Shown here piece after piece: positions 11,409 through 23,118 of a DNA stretch of 64,000 nt. The notes beneath the pieces were generated by a model. That model had not been told where the DNA came from and did no database searches. It saw only the letters and a list, made by a program, of their open reading frames with translations. The translations under genes were made by a program, and so were the position numbers. Numbering within the stretch: position 1 is the stretch's first letter; the number at the start of each line of letters is the position of its first letter. The stretch is from assembly GCF_902167145.1 (NCBI RefSeq), contig NC_050097.1, positions 173,816,923 through 173,880,922 of the forward strand, in the 5' to 3' direction. The stretch comes from Zea mays. Lineage: Eukaryota; Streptophyta; Magnoliopsida; Poales; Poaceae.

Positions 11409-14400
11409 ATGGGTAGTCTCCAGCAACCTTTCCAACCTGGGACGGTGCTCCGTTTCGGGAGTCTTGAGTTCATGTCCCTCGACGGCAGCTACAACATGAT
11501 ACTCCTTCCTCCGTCGTGCGACAGCGACAATGGCGGCCGTCAGCCCGCCCGCCGGTGGCGGAATCAACGACGTCTTCCCCACGTGGCGGAAGAACAACAT
11601 CCGGGTTTGTCCCGTCACCTCCCCCGCCGACGGAGGAGGAGGCGGGGCAACCATGGCCAAGCAGAAGCCGGCAGCTCGTCGGCTGTCGAGCAAGTCGACG
11701 ACGCCGGCGCCCCAGCGGGGGACACGTCGGGCTTCGACCTTGCGTCTGAGACGAAGACGAGCGCCACTTCCCCGCAACACGCCAACCCCAAGCAGACAAA
11801 CGACACTAGCACGCTCGTGAAGGACTTGCTGGGCGTCGCCCTCGTACCTGAGACAACGGTGCAGTCCGCCCCTGACGCGACTTCGTCACCGCCCGTCGAC
11901 CAAGAGGTACCGACCGATTCCCATCTTGTGCCTTTTGGTTTCAGCTTCGACCCACCAAGTGACCTCGCTTCAGTGGAAGCCTTCATTGAGGCATGTACCA
12001 ACCCTCCGGGGTACCATATGTGGTCGCCCTGGGACAGACTGACGACCGTCTCGACCTACGGACCCTCGGGTTCCAAGGAAGATGACGAGCCCGACTTTTG
12101 TTGGGATTTCTCCGGGCTCGGTAACCCCAGTGCCATGCGGGACTTCATGACCGCATGCGACTACTGCCTCTCCGATTGTTCCGATGGTAGCCGCAGCTTC
12201 GGCGACGAGGACTGCGGCCCAAGTCGTGAATGTTTCCACGTCAATCTAGGGGGTCCCGGCGAAGGCAACCATCTTGGTATGCCGGAAAACGGCGATCCCC
12301 CTAGGCCTGCGCCTCGTGTTGACATCCTTCGGAGCTAGCTGTGGTCCCAGTCCCTGCGGGGGGTCAGGACGCACAGCTCGAGCAATTCCGCGAGATGCAG
12401 GCCAGGCTCGACGAGGGAGCAGGAACACTTGAGCAGTTCCGCCAGAACATCGGGCAGGAATGGGCAGACCAAGCTCCGGCCGGAGAAGCGCGTCATCTAC
12501 CCTAGGGCATCCAGCACCGCATTGCCGACGACGTCAGGGCAAGGCCGCCACCGGCTTCCATTGGGGTCGGCCAGAACCTGGCTGCAGCAGCAATACTACT
12601 CCACGCGATGCCGGAACCATCAACCACCGAAGGGCGGCGTATCCAGGGAGAGCTCAAGAATCTCCTGGAGGAGGCCGCGGTCCGACGGGCCGAAAGCTCT
12701 GCCTCCCAAAGGCAGGGGTACCCCTCGGAGCATCGCGCCGTGACTTCCCGATTTATGCGGGAAGCCTCGGTCCACACCGGGCGCACGCGCAACACGGCGC
12801 CTGCGGCCCCGGGTCGCCTCGGCAACGAGCACCACCACCGCAACCGTCGAGCCCACCTCGACGAGAGTGTGTGCAGAGGCTACCACCCCAGGCGTGGGGG
12901 ATGCTACGATGGCGGGGAGGATCGGAGTCCCTCGCCAGAACCACCCGGTCCGCAGGCTTTCAGTCGGGCCATACGACGGGCGCCGTTCCCGACCCGGTTC
13001 CGAACCCCGACTACCATCACAAAGTACTCGGGGGAGACGAGGCCGGAACTGTGGCTCGTGGACTACCGGCTGGCCTGCCAGCTGGGTGGAACGGACGATG
13101 ACAACCTCATCATCCGCAACCTCCCCCTGTTCCTCTCCGACACCGCTCGAGCCTGGCTGGAGCATCTGCCTCCAGGACAGATCTCCAACTGGGACGACCT
13201 GGTCCAAGCCTTCGCCGACAACTTATAGGGCACGTACGTGCGCCCTGGGAATTCCTGGGATCTCCGAAGCTGCCACCAGCAGCCGGGACAGTCTCTCCAG
13301 GACTACATCCGGCGATTCTCGAAGCAGCGCACCGAGCTGCCCAACGTCACCGACTCGGACGTCATCGGCACGTTCCTCGCCAGCACCACCTGCTGCGACC
13401 TGTTGAGCAAGCTGGGTCGCAAGACCCCCACCAGGGCGAGCGAGCTGATGGACATCGCCACCAAGTTCGCCTCTGGCCAGGAGGCGGTTGAGGCCATCTT
13501 CCGGAAGGACAAGCAGCCCCAGGGCTGCCAGCCGGAAGATGTCCCCGAGGCGTCCACTCAGCGTGGCACCAGGAAGAAGAACAAGAAAAAGTCGCAAGCG
13601 AAACGCGACGCCGCCGACGCGGACCTTGTCGCCGCCGCTGAGTACAAGAACCCTCGGAAGCCTCCCAGAGGCGCCAACCTCTTCGACAAGATGCTCAAGG
13701 AGCCGTGCCCCTATCATCAGGGGCCCGTCAAGCACACCCTTGAGGAGTGCGTCATGCTTCGGCGCCACTTTCACAAGGCCGGGCCACCGGCGGAAGGTGG
13801 TCGAGCCCACCACGACGACAAGAAGGAGGATCACAAGGCAGAGGAGTTCCCCGAGGTCCGCGACTGCTTCATGATCTACGCTGGGCCAGTGGCGAACGCC
13901 TCGGCTCGGCACCGCAAGCAAGAGCGTCGGGAGGTCTGCTCGGTAAAGGTGGCGGCGCCAATCTACCTAGACTGGTCCGACAAGCCCATCACCTTCGACC
14001 AGGGCGACCACCCCGACCGCGTGCCGAGCCCGGGGAAATATCCGCTCGTTGTCGACCCCGTCATCGGCAACGTCAGGCTCACCAAGGTCCTCATGGACGG
14101 AGGCACCAGCCTCAACATCATCTACGCCGAGACCCTCGGGCTCTTGCAGATCGATCTATCCTCGATCCGGGCAGGCACGACGCCTTTTCATGGGATCATC
14201 CCCAGGAAACGCATCCAACCCCTCGGACAACTCGATCTGCCCGTCTGCTTCAGGACTCCCTCCAACTTCCGAAGGGAAACCCTCACGTTCGAGGTGGTCG
14301 GGTTCCGAGGAACCTACCACGCAGTACTGGGGAGGACATGCTACGCCAAGTTCATGGCCGTCCCCAACTACACCTACCTCAAGCTCAAAATGTCAGGCCC

Positions 14401-14656
14401 CAACGGGGTCATCACCGTCGGCCCCACGTACTGACACGCGTACGAATGCGACGTGGAGTGCGTGGAGTATGCCGAGGCCCTCGCCGAATCCGAGGCCCTC
14501 ATCGCTGACCTGGAGAGCCTCTCCAAGGAGGCGCCTGACGTGAAGCGCCACGCCGGCAACTTCGAGCCAGAAGAGACGGTTAAGTCCGTCCCTCTCGACC
14601 CCAGCAACGACGCCTCCAAGCAGATACGGATCGGCTCCGAGCTCGACCCCAAATAG
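11409..14656 (+). pseudogene. gag: gag-protease region of Huck-type copy A, broken
   Basis: Encodes the capsid precursor and aspartic protease of the element. The N-terminal part (ATG at 11409, open to 12338) is conserved in copy B (FGSLEFMSLDGSY, GLGNPSAMRDFMT). The capsid region follows (12608-13225 and 13238 on; LPLFLSDTARAWLEHLP is typical of retrotransposon gag), then a basic tract and a zinc-knuckle-like C-x2-H...C segment near 13710. The protease motif VLMDGGTS is near 14090-14113. Breaks: frameshifts between about 12330 and 12610, in-frame TAG at 13226, TGA at 14432 and TAG at 14654. After each of the last three stops the same frame reopens and stays homologous, so they are point stops, all of C-to-T type. 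The 14654 TAG is shared with copy B. Confidence 0.85.
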
Positions 14657-17600
14657 GAAGCAGTGCTCGTCGACTTTCTCTGCGCGAACGCTGAAGTCTT
14701 TGCGTGGAGTCCCTCGGACATGCCTGGCATACCGAGGGATGTCACCGAGCACTCGCTGGATATCCGAGCTGGAGCCCGACCTGTGAAGCAACCTCTGCGC
14801 CGATTCGACGAAGAAAAGCGCAGAGCCATAGGCGAGGAGATCCACAAGTTGATGGCTGCAGGGTTCATCAAAGAGGTATTCCATCCCGAATGGCTTGCCA
14901 ACTCTGTGCTTGTGAGGAAGAAAGGAGGGAAATGGCGGATGTGTGTAGACTACACTAGTCTAAACAAAGCCTGTCCGAAGGTTCCCTACCCTCTGCCTAG
15001 CATCGATCAAATCGTGGATTCCACTCCTGGGTGCGAAACCCTGTCTTTCCTCGATGCCTACTCAGGGTATCACCAAATCAGGATGAAAGAGTCTGACCAG
15101 CTCGCAACTTCTTTCATCACGCCCTTTGGCATGTACTGCTACGTTACTATGCCATTTGGTTTGAGGAATGCGGGTGCGACGTACCAAAGGTGCATGGACC
15201 ACGTGTTTGGAGAGCACATTGGTCGAACGGTCGAGGCTTACGTCGATGACATCGTAGTCAAGACGAGGAAAGCCTCCGACCTCCTCTCCGACCTTGGAAC
15301 GACATTCCGGTGTCTCAAGGCGAAAGGCGTAAAACTCAATCCCGAGAAGTGCGTCTTCGGAGTCCCCCGAGGCATGCTCTTGGGGTTCATCATCTCCGAG
15401 CGGGGCATCGAGGCCAACCCGGAGAAAATCGCAGCCATCACCAACACGGGGCCCATCAAGGACTTGAAAGGAGTACAAAGGGTCATGGGATGTCTTGCTA
15501 CTCTGAGCCGCTTCATCTTGCGCCTCGGCGAAAGAGGCCTACCTCTGTACCGCCTCTTAAGGAAGGCCGAGCGCTTCACTTGGACCCTCGAGGCTGAGGA
15601 AGCCCTCGGGAACCTGAAGGCGCTCCTTACGAACGCACCCATCTTGGTGCCCCCCGCTGCCGGAGAAGCCCTCTTGATCTACGTCGCCGCTACCACTCAG
15701 GTGGTCAGCGCCGCGATCGTGGTTGAGAGACGAGAAGAGGGGCATGCATTGCCCGTCCAGAGGCCGGTCTACTTCATCAGTGAGGTACTGTCCGAGACCA
15801 AGATCCGCTACCCACAAATTCAGAAGCTGTTGTACGCAGTGATTCTGACGCGGCGGAAGTTGCGACACTACTTCGAGTCTCATCCGGTGACTGTGGTGTC
15901 ATCCTTCCCCCTGGGGGAGATCATCCAGTGCCGAGAGGCCTCGGGTAGGATTGCAAAGTGGGCAGTGGAAATCATGGGCGAGACAATCTCGTTCGCCCCT
16001 CGGAAGGCCATCAAGTCCCAAGTCTTGGCGGACTTTGTGGCTGAATGGGTCGACACCCAGCTTCCAACAGCTCTGATCCAACCGGAACTCTGGACCATGT
16101 TTTTCGACGGGTCGCTGATGAAAACAGGGGCAGGCGCTGGCCTGCTCTTCATCTCGCCCCTCGGGAAGCACCTCTGCTACGTGCTGCGCCTCCGTTTCCC
16201 GGCGTCCAACAACGTGGCTGAGTACGAGGCTCTGGTCAACGGGTTGTGCATCGCCATCGAGCTAGGGGTCCGACGCCTCGACGCTCGTGGTGACTCGCAG
16301 CTTGTCATCGACCAAGTCATGAAGAACTCCCACTGCCGCGACCCGAAGATGGAAGCCTACTGCGACGAGGTTCGGCGCCTGGAGGACAAGTTCTACGGGC
16401 TCGAGCTCAACCACATCGCCCGACGATACAATGAGACTGCGGACGAGCTGGCTAAGATAGCCTCGGGGCGGACAACGGTTCCCCCGGACGTCTTCTCCCG
16501 AGACCTACATCAACCCTCAATCAAGACCGACGACACGCCCGAGGCACCCTCGGCTCAGCCCGAGGCACCCTCGGCCCCCGAGGGTGAGGCACTGCGCGTC
16601 GAGGAAGAGCGGAATGGGGTCCCGCCTAATCGAGACTGGCAGACCCCGTACCTACAATATCTCCACCGAGGAGAGCTGCCCCTCGACCGAGCCGAAGCTC
16701 GGCGACTGGCGTGGCGCGCCAAGTCATTCGTCTTGCTGGATGACGGGAAGGAGCTCTACCACCGCAGCCCCTCCGGCATCCTCCAGCGATGCATATCCAT
16801 CACCGAAGGTCAGGAGTTATTACAAGAAATACACTCGGGGGCTTGCGGTCATCACGTAGCGCCTCGAGCCCTTGTTGGAAACGCTTTCCGACAAGGTTTC
16901 TACTGGCCGACCGCGGTGGCCGACGCCACTAGAATTGTCCGCACCTGCCAAGGGTGCCAATTCTACGCAAGGCAGACCCACCTGCCCGCTCAGGCTCTGC
17001 AGACAATACCCATCACCTGGTCGTTTGCTGTGTGGGGTCTGGACCTCGTCAGTCCCTTGCAGAAGGTACCCGAGGGCTACATGCACCTGCTGGTCGCCAT
17101 CAACAAATTCTCCAAGTGGATCAAGGTTCGACCCCTAAACAACATCAGGTCCGAACAGGCGGTGGCGTTCTTCACCAACATCATCCATCGCTTTGGGGTC
17201 CCGAACTCCATCATCACCGACAACGGCACCCAGTTCACCGGCAGAAAGTTCCTGGACTTCTGCGAGGATCACCACATCCGGGTGGACTGGGCCGTCGTGG
17301 CTCACCCCATGACGAATGGGCAGGTAGAACGTGCCAACGACATGATTCTGCAAGGACTCAAGCCGAGGATCTACAACGACCTCCACAAGTTCGGCAGGCG
17401 ATGGATGAAGGAACTCCCCTCGGTGGTCTGGAGTCTGAGGACAACGCCGAGCCGGGCCACGGGCTTCACCCCGTTCTTTCTAGTCTATGGGGTCGAGGCC
17501 ATCTTGCCCATAGACTTAGAATACGGTTCCCCGAGGACGAGGGCGTACGACGACCAAAGCAATCAAACCAACCGAGAAGACTCACTGGACCAGCTGGAAG

Positions 17601-17878
17601 AGGCTCGGGACATGGCCTTACTACACTCGGCGCGGTATCAGCAGTCCCTGCGATGCTACCACGCCCGAGGGGTTCGGTCCCGAGACCTCCAGGTGGGCGA
17701 CTTGGTGCTTCGACTACGACAAGACGCCCGAGGGCGGCACAAGCTCATGCCTCCCTGGAAAGGGCCATTCATCATCGCCAAGATTTTGAAGCCCGGAACA
17801 TACAAGCTGGCCAACAGTCAAGGCGAGGTCTACAACAACGCTTGGAACATCCGACAGCTACGTCACTTCTACCCTTAA
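14657..17878 (+). CDS. pol: pol polyprotein of Huck-type copy A (RT, RNase H, integrase)
   Basis: An uninterrupted frame of 1,073 codons with no ATG at its head; it is expected to be made as a fusion with gag-protease, from which it is separated only by the TAG at 14654-14656. Domains in order: reverse transcriptase (WRMCVDYTSLNKACPK; catalytic YVDD at 15239-15250), the tether with a LLYAVILTRRKLRHYF segment, RNase H (FFDGSLMKTGAGAG near 16100; AEYEAL; LARGDSQL-type motif), then integrase with an HHCC zinc finger (GHHVAP...CQGCQFYARQTH), core residues in GLDLVSPL, ITDNGTQFTG and NGQVERAN, and a C-terminal GPFIIAKIL segment. It ends RQLRHFYP. RT-RNaseH-integrase order marks Ty3/gypsy. The open frame is well preserved in contrast to the gag upstream. 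Confidence 0.93.
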   Translation, partial: EAVLVDFLCANAEVFAWSPSDMPGIPRDVTEHSLDIRAGARPVKQPLRRFDEEKRRAIGEEIHKLMAAGFIKEVFHPEWLANSVLVRKKGGKWRMCVDYTSLNKACPKVPYPLPSIDQIVDSTPGCETLSFLDAYSGYHQIRMKESDQLATSFITPFGMYCYVTMPFGLRNAGATYQRCMDHVFGEHIGRTVEAYVDDIVVKTRKASDLLSDLGTTFRCLKAKGVKLNPEKCVFGVPRGMLLGFIISERGIEANPEKIAAITNTGPIKDLKGVQRVMGCLATLSRFILRLGERGLPLYRLLRKAERFTWTLEAEEALGNLKALLTNAPILVPPAAGEALLIYVAATTQVVSAAIVVERREEGHALPVQRPVYFISEVLSETKIRYPQIQKLLYAVILTRRKLRHYFESHPVTVVSSFPLGEIIQCREASGRIAKWAVEIMGETISFAPRKAIKSQVLADFVAEWVDTQLPTALIQPELWTMFFDGSLMKTGAGAGLLFISPLGKHLCYVLRLRFPASNNVAEYEALVNGLCIAIELGVRRLDARGDSQLVIDQVMKNSHCRDPKMEAYCDEVRRLEDKFYGLELNHIARRYNETADELAKIASGRTTVPPDVFSRDLHQPSIKTDDTPEAPSAQPEAPSAPEGEALRVEEERNGVPPNRDWQTPYLQYLHRGELPLDRAEARRLAWRAKSFVLLDDGKELYHRSPSGILQRCISITEGQELLQEIHSGACGHHVAPRALVGNAFRQGFYWPTAVADATRIVRTCQGCQFYARQTHLPAQALQTIPITWSFAVWGLDLVSPLQKVPEGYMHLLVAINKFSKWIKVRPLNNIRSEQAVAFFTNIIHRFGVPNSIITDNGTQFTGRKFLDFCEDHHIRVDWAVVAHPMTNGQVERANDMILQGLKPRIYNDLHKFGRRWMKELPSVVWSLRTTPSRATGFTPFFLVYGVEAILPIDLEYGSPRTRAYDDQSNQTNREDSLDQLEEARDMALLHSARYQQSLRCYHARGVRSRDLQVGDLVLRLRQDARGRHKLMPPWKGPFIIAKILKPGTYKLANSQGEVYNNAWNIRQLRHFYP

Positions 17879-18339
17879 GATGTTTTCAAGATGTTCATAT
17901 ACCTCGTTTACATATGAAGTCTAACCATCAAGGAAGGGTCAGCCTTGCCTCGGCAAAGCCCGACCCTCCCTCGGGGGCTAGAAGGGGCGAACCCCCTCTG
18001 TGTCAAAATTTTCCTTGAAAAAAGTCTTCCATCAAAAAGACTTTCGCGTCTCCCGGCTATATTAGTAACAGGACCCCAAGAAACGAATAAGGGTGCATGT
18101 AAGTGGCAAGGCCGACCAAGCCGAGGGATTCCTACGCCTCTGGGATACGGATACCTCACTCGTCGCCTACCACGAAAAATAACTCTTACTTGGGTAAGCA
18201 ATCCTGCTACTGACGAACGAGTCCGGATACGCAAAACAGGAGGAAAAGAGACACAACCTTATATTACGATAATAAACTGTTCGGGCCTCGGCGACCGCAA
18301 AAGACACATATGCATTCAAAATAAACTGCTCCGGCAGAA
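17879..18339 (+). other. Non-coding spacer after pol, copy A
   Basis: This lies between the end of pol and the end of the antisense gene. It contains one copy of a GGCAAGGCCGACC...CTACGCCTC segment (about 18098-18145) that is duplicated in copy B. I see no gene here. Confidence 0.5.
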
Positions 18340-21300
18340 TCAGGCATCGCCCGGAGAAAGAGCCGCGCACTCAGCTTCGTCCCCACCCTCGGCGAGATCC
18401 GCACCGGCCTCGGACGACGGCGCGAGCGGGAGGATCTCTGCTTCGAAGGTGGTCTCCAACACCGTGCTTGGGCCCACGGCGGCCGCGTCAAGCCTCTGGA
18501 CTTCGGCCAGGGCAGCTTCATCTTCGTCGGGAAGGCAATACCCCTCGCTGACCCGCTCTAGATCCACGTCATAGTGGGAAGCGAGCACGGTGAAGGCCTG
18601 CCTGACGCCGTGATGCAGCGCCTCACGGAGTCTGTCGCGCGCGTGGTCACCCAAGGCCTGCAGGCGACTCTGAGGGGAGCTTCCCAAGGGGACGTCGTCG
18701 GAACCAAAGACCCGGCAGAAGGCCGAGATGGCCTCGGACATGGCCGCACGGTCGGCCTCCTTCTGCTCGGCCGCCTGGGCAAGTGCCTTGGTGGACTCAT
18801 CGAGAGCAGACTCGAGCTCTGCAAACAGCCAAAGCAGAAGACTTCAAACATGAGTTGAGGAACGAAGCTGAATCAAAATCTTAAAACAGCCAAGACACAC
18901 CTTCGGCTCGGGCACGCTGCTCCGAGGATGCAGCTTGGGCCACGGCTAGGTCTGCCGCAAGGGCTCCGGCCCGAGCAAACGCCTCGGCTAACTGGACTCC
19001 AAGAGCCTCAGCCCGGCTTTCAGCCTCGGCGGCCCGGCCCCGAGATTGGTCCCGCTCGCCGATGACCTAGTCAAGCTCCAACTGTTGCCGCTGCGCCTCT
19101 GCACGTGCCGCCGATGCCTCTGCTCCCAGATCGACACAGAGCAACCGAAGGTCCGCCACCTCGGCGCTCCGTTGGGAGAGGCGCTCGGTAGCCCCGGCAA
19201 GCGTGGTCCTCAGGGACCACATCGAACCCCAGACATCGGCCTCACAGCGGATGAACGACGACTTGGCGGCGCTCAGATCCATCAGATCCTGAGGAAAGGA
19301 AGCGGGGCGTCACAAAGAATGCCTTGATCACGTGAAAGGTATGCTTGAAATCATTACCTGGAGGATCTTGGGAACGTCCCTGCAAAGGACCTCCAAGGTC
19401 GACCGAAGCGACCCCACCGTTGCCTCGGCACACTCACGAAGCCCGTCCCAAGACTGCTCCTCTCGCTCATCGTCAAGAACGAAGAGGGGATCCGAAGCCC
19501 CACTGGTCCAGAACCGGAGCAACTGGCGCCGCTCGTCGGGACTGCGCCGCGCGGGGACGGGGTTGCCGCTCCCTAGGATGGGTCGCGGTTCCGCTCCCCC
19601 CTCCTCCGAGGCACCAAGTAGCGACGCCTCGGCCATCTTAGCGTCGGCGGCGACGGGTGGCTCCACGGCCGGAACGGCAACCACCTCGACAGAAGCCGGT
19701 GCCAGCGCTGGCAACGCGTCTGGTGGGCTCGAGGCCGCAGCCGCGCCGGCAGCCTCCCTCGGCACGACGGCTGCCTCGATGGAGGAGTCGGCCTCGGGAG
19801 CTCGCCCCATGGCAACTTGTGCCGCCTGGGCCCCCCGCTTTGGGGCATCTTGTAAGAAGGCCAGCTGGCCGGCGAGGCCCGGTGCGACACTGGCTGTAGA
19901 AGCCGACGCCGTTTTTAGGACCTTCCGGGGAGCCAGACCGGTCGAACCATGCCTCCGTTTGCTGGGAAGAAAAGGAAGAGCAGGATCAGGACACACGAAG
20001 GAGGAGCCAGGACGAAGATATCCTAAGATACTTACGCACTCCGGGCCATGATCAATCGTGCATGTGGGGAGGTCTCTCGAGCCTCGATCCCCGAAGGTGC
20101 CACCGAGGTTAGCCCCGCTGCCGGCTTCGGCACCATCCTTGCCTTGGGCGCCCGAGGCACCAGAGGGACGGACTGCCCAGGCGCAGCCACGACGACCCGA
20201 GGATCACCCTCCTGCGCAGTCGGCATGGGCAACGGTTCTTGGGGAACAAGCGACTCGGCCTGACTCTCTGGGGTTACCTCAACTACCTTGGCCAAGGGGT
20301 CAAGTACCCCCTCGGCCTGCCCCCGTTCTTCGGACCGGGACCCCGACGTCCCGACCCCAGATACCGACGGCGCTAGCCCGCTCGGGGGCTGGCTTGACGA
20401 CCCCTCGCCCAGCCTCAGATCCGCGCTGAGGCCGAGACGGGCAGCCATGTCGTCGTCTTCATCATCGTTGTCGCCATCATCAGGTGTCTCCGGCGACGGC
20501 TCCCTCGGGAGCCCATCCCTCTCCTGCCGACGACGAAGCCTTTCCAAGGCGTCCCGAGCCTGCGTCCGCTCGCGGGCCCGAGCCTTCTTCGCGTCCTTCT
20601 TCTCCTTCCTCTTCTCCGCGGCGACCCTCCACGCAGCTCGGTCCACCGCGTCCTCCGGGACCGGTGGCAGGGAAGGCTTGTGAGACCCTACCTCCTGGAG
20701 ACGGACGAAAAGTCTCGGCTATGAGAACCAAGGGCAATCCGACACAAGAAGAAAAAAGGAGCGGACACTCACCAGGGACACACACCCGCGATCGGGACGC
20801 ATCGAGAGCTGGGAAAAGGCGCCGGCGTCTAACTTAACTACCGTGCCGGCTACCCGCCTATGGAGGTCGTCGACTGGAAGGGGATCCGAGGACATCTGCA
20901 AACCCTCCAAGTCGACCCCCGGCGTCATCTCCCAAAGCGGCAGCCGCCGCTCTGTCAAGGGGAGCACCCACCGGCGATGAATGGCGGCAACCACCCCCGC
21001 GGCGGTGAGCCCTCTTTCCCGCAGCTCCTCCAAGGCCTTCAAAAGGGGCTGGAGATTCTTCTGTCTCTTGCGCGGGGCCCCGTAGCGCCAGTTCTCGCTG
21101 GCGGCGGTCACTACTTGTTGAGAAAACGACGGGAGCCTCCCGTCGTCATTTCGGAGATAAAACCACCGGCGCTGCCACCCTTTGTTCGAAGACGCGAGGA
21201 TGGCAGGGATGTACTGCTGCATCCGCGCCTGCCTCAACTGGAGGATGCAGCCACCGGCCCACACCGCCGTGTGAACTCTTCTTTCCCCCGTCGACGTGGC

Positions 21301-21690
21301 AAAAAGCTCCGCGGAGAAGAGGTGGGTCCACAGGTCCCAGTGGGGGGCAATCCCCAAATATCCTTCGCAAACCGCCGCGAAGATGGCTGCTTGCGAGATG
21401 GAGTTGGGACTGAGATTGTGCAGCTCCACCCCATAGACGTGCGGGATCGCCCGCATAAAACGGCTTGCCGGCACTCCGAACCCCCGCTCGTGAAAGGAGA
21501 CGAAGCTCAGCACATACCCCGGCGGCGGGGACGGGGCAGCCCCGCTCGGAGGGGCCATCCACTCCGGCTGCGAGTCACCGGAGAGAGGGCGAAGCAAACC
21601 TTCAGCAACAAGGGCCTCCAGATCATCCGCCGTGATGGTGGAGAAAGGCCACGGGTCGTGCGGCGAAACAACGGTCACCCGGTCGGCCAT
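18340..21690 (-). pseudogene. Antisense spliced gene of Huck-type copy A, five exons, one stop
   Basis: Five exons can be read on the minus strand: 21690-20773, 20694-20036, 19961-19358, 19288-18901, 18818-18340, with introns of 79, 74, 69 and 82 nt. Donors include consensus GTGAGT (20772) and GTAAGT (20035), and all introns end in AG. Frame is kept across every junction (phases 0, 2, 0, 1), giving 3,048 nt. The ATG is at 21690; the longer open frame begins with TTG. The N-terminal 200 residues match the plant Transposase_28 / 'putative gypsy type transposon' pattern (GYVLSFVSFHERGFGVP, YGVELHNLSPNSI, AAVCEGYLGI). The middle is acidic and low-complexity (DDGDNDDEDDD) and the C-terminal third is Ala/Glu/Arg-rich, likely coiled coil. 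One in-frame TAG (19069-19067, exon 4) breaks it. Antisense genes are known from Tat-lineage elements such as Grande; the function is unknown. Confidence 0.7.
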
Positions 21691-21822
21691 CGCCAAGCAG
21701 AAGAGCTGGCGGCGAAGGGGACGAGGTGCGTGGTTTCCTTTCTCTGGCTATTCCCTCGGGTTGCAAAAACCTAAGTGGGAGGCGAGCAGCAGAGTAAAGA
21801 ACCGTCACCGGTCCCTTTCCCG

Positions 21823-21832
21823 AATATATAAA
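21823..21832 (-). promoter_or_regulatory. TATA box for the antisense gene, copy A
   Basis: TTTATATATT on the minus strand, about 135 nt upstream of the ATG at 21690. It is separate from the LTR promoters and faces against the element. The spacing is like that in the Zeon-type element (TATA 25655, ATG 25806). Confidence 0.6.
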
Positions 21833-23103
21833 GGCCCAGGCGAGACCCGTTCAACACTTCGCCCGAACCCGCCGCAAGATTCAAAACTCAAAGCGAGACG
21901 CTCGTTCCTCGAACGGCTCGCGCACGCACAACGGCTGCCCCGCGAACCACTCGTCTCGTCGCATTAACTCTGCGGCAGGACAGGCGGCACCTTTGGCAGG
22001 CGAAGCAGGCGACGCTTCACCTCCGCCATGATGATCGCATCAAAAAGGTGTGCCACGTCATTCGATTTCGTATCCTTTTCCCCTTCCTCTTTCTCTCTCT
22101 TGCCACAGGGACCGGGAAAGAGGATACTCCGAAAGGGATCCTTCTCCGTGAAGGAAGCGGGCCCTGAGCCCCCCTACAGATCAGAGGTTCGAAGGCTGGC
22201 CCCTCGGAAGGGTTCAACAGCCGCCTCAGAGCACTCGGACTCCGTGCCCACTACTGGTCAGAGGTTCAAAGGCTGGCCCCTCAGAAGGGTTCAACGGCTG
22301 CCTCAGGCCACTCGGGCTCCACGCCCACTACTGATCAGGGGTTCGTAGGCTGGCCCCCGAAGGGTTCTGACAGCCGCCTCAGAGCACGCAGAGCGAGGGA
22401 TGACCCTGGGTACGTTCGATACATAACCAAGGCTCGGGCTACGCTCCCGAGGTACCCTAGGACATTTCTGAGACTGACGGGAACGATTTTGTAACGAAAT
22501 CCCACCAGAGGGAGGCATCGAGCCCTCAGACCCCGTCAAAAGGGGACCGGGTCCGGCGAATCACCCGTAGGTACTTTTGGAGCGTGCCTCCGGGCCACTA
22601 GCCGACCCCTAACGAATGGGGCACGGGCGTCCACTCGGATCACCCGTTAGCAACTCACTGGAGACACCATGTTCGGCGCCCTCCGAGGGCAACATGGCGC
22701 TTTCCCCCCTCCTCCTTGCGGAAAGGCGACGCAGGGGCGTATGAAAAAAGCCGAGTCTGTCCCTGACCGTCCTCTCGCTCTGTGCGAAGGTTCGGGGGCT
22801 GCTCTCGCAAACCCGGCTCCGGCCAAACCGTTGACAGCGTCAACATACCAGCCCGAGAACTTGGTACTCAACTATGCACCCGGGCTACGGCCAGTTCGCA
22901 TGAGGGAACAACCAGACCGGCCGAAGCATCACGAAATGCGCTAAGACCTCGAAGGAGTCAAACCACTCCTCCGAGGCCTCGGGGGCTACACCCGGTGGGT
23001 GCGCTCGCGTGCACCCACCGGAACGAAACGCAACCGAGGACGGCCGGTCCCCTTGCAAAAAAGTGCGACAAAAGCCTCCAAGCGAGTATCAACACTCCCT
23101 TCG
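21833..23103 (+). other. 3' non-coding region with 76-bp tandem repeats, copy A
   Basis: No gene is supportable here. At about 22175-22395 three units of roughly 76 bp occur, each containing GATCAG...GGTTCGAAGGCTGGCCCC...GGGTTC...CAGCCGCCTCAGAGCA. The same array is in copy B at about 53948-54165. The segment also has a GGTGGGTGCGCTCG / CGTGCACCCACC hairpin near 22990-23020. Confidence 0.6.
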
Positions 23104-23118
23104 AGGCTCGGGGGCTAC
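23104..23118 (+). other. Polypurine tract, copy A
   Basis: AGGCTCGGGGGCTAC abuts the 3' LTR start at 23119, the position where plus-strand synthesis is primed. Copy B has the same sequence before 54886. Confidence 0.65.

Noticed and set aside
22175..22395. Direct repeats considered as a CRISPR-like array
   Set aside because: Units are 76 bp and tandem without unique spacers, inside a plant retroelement.
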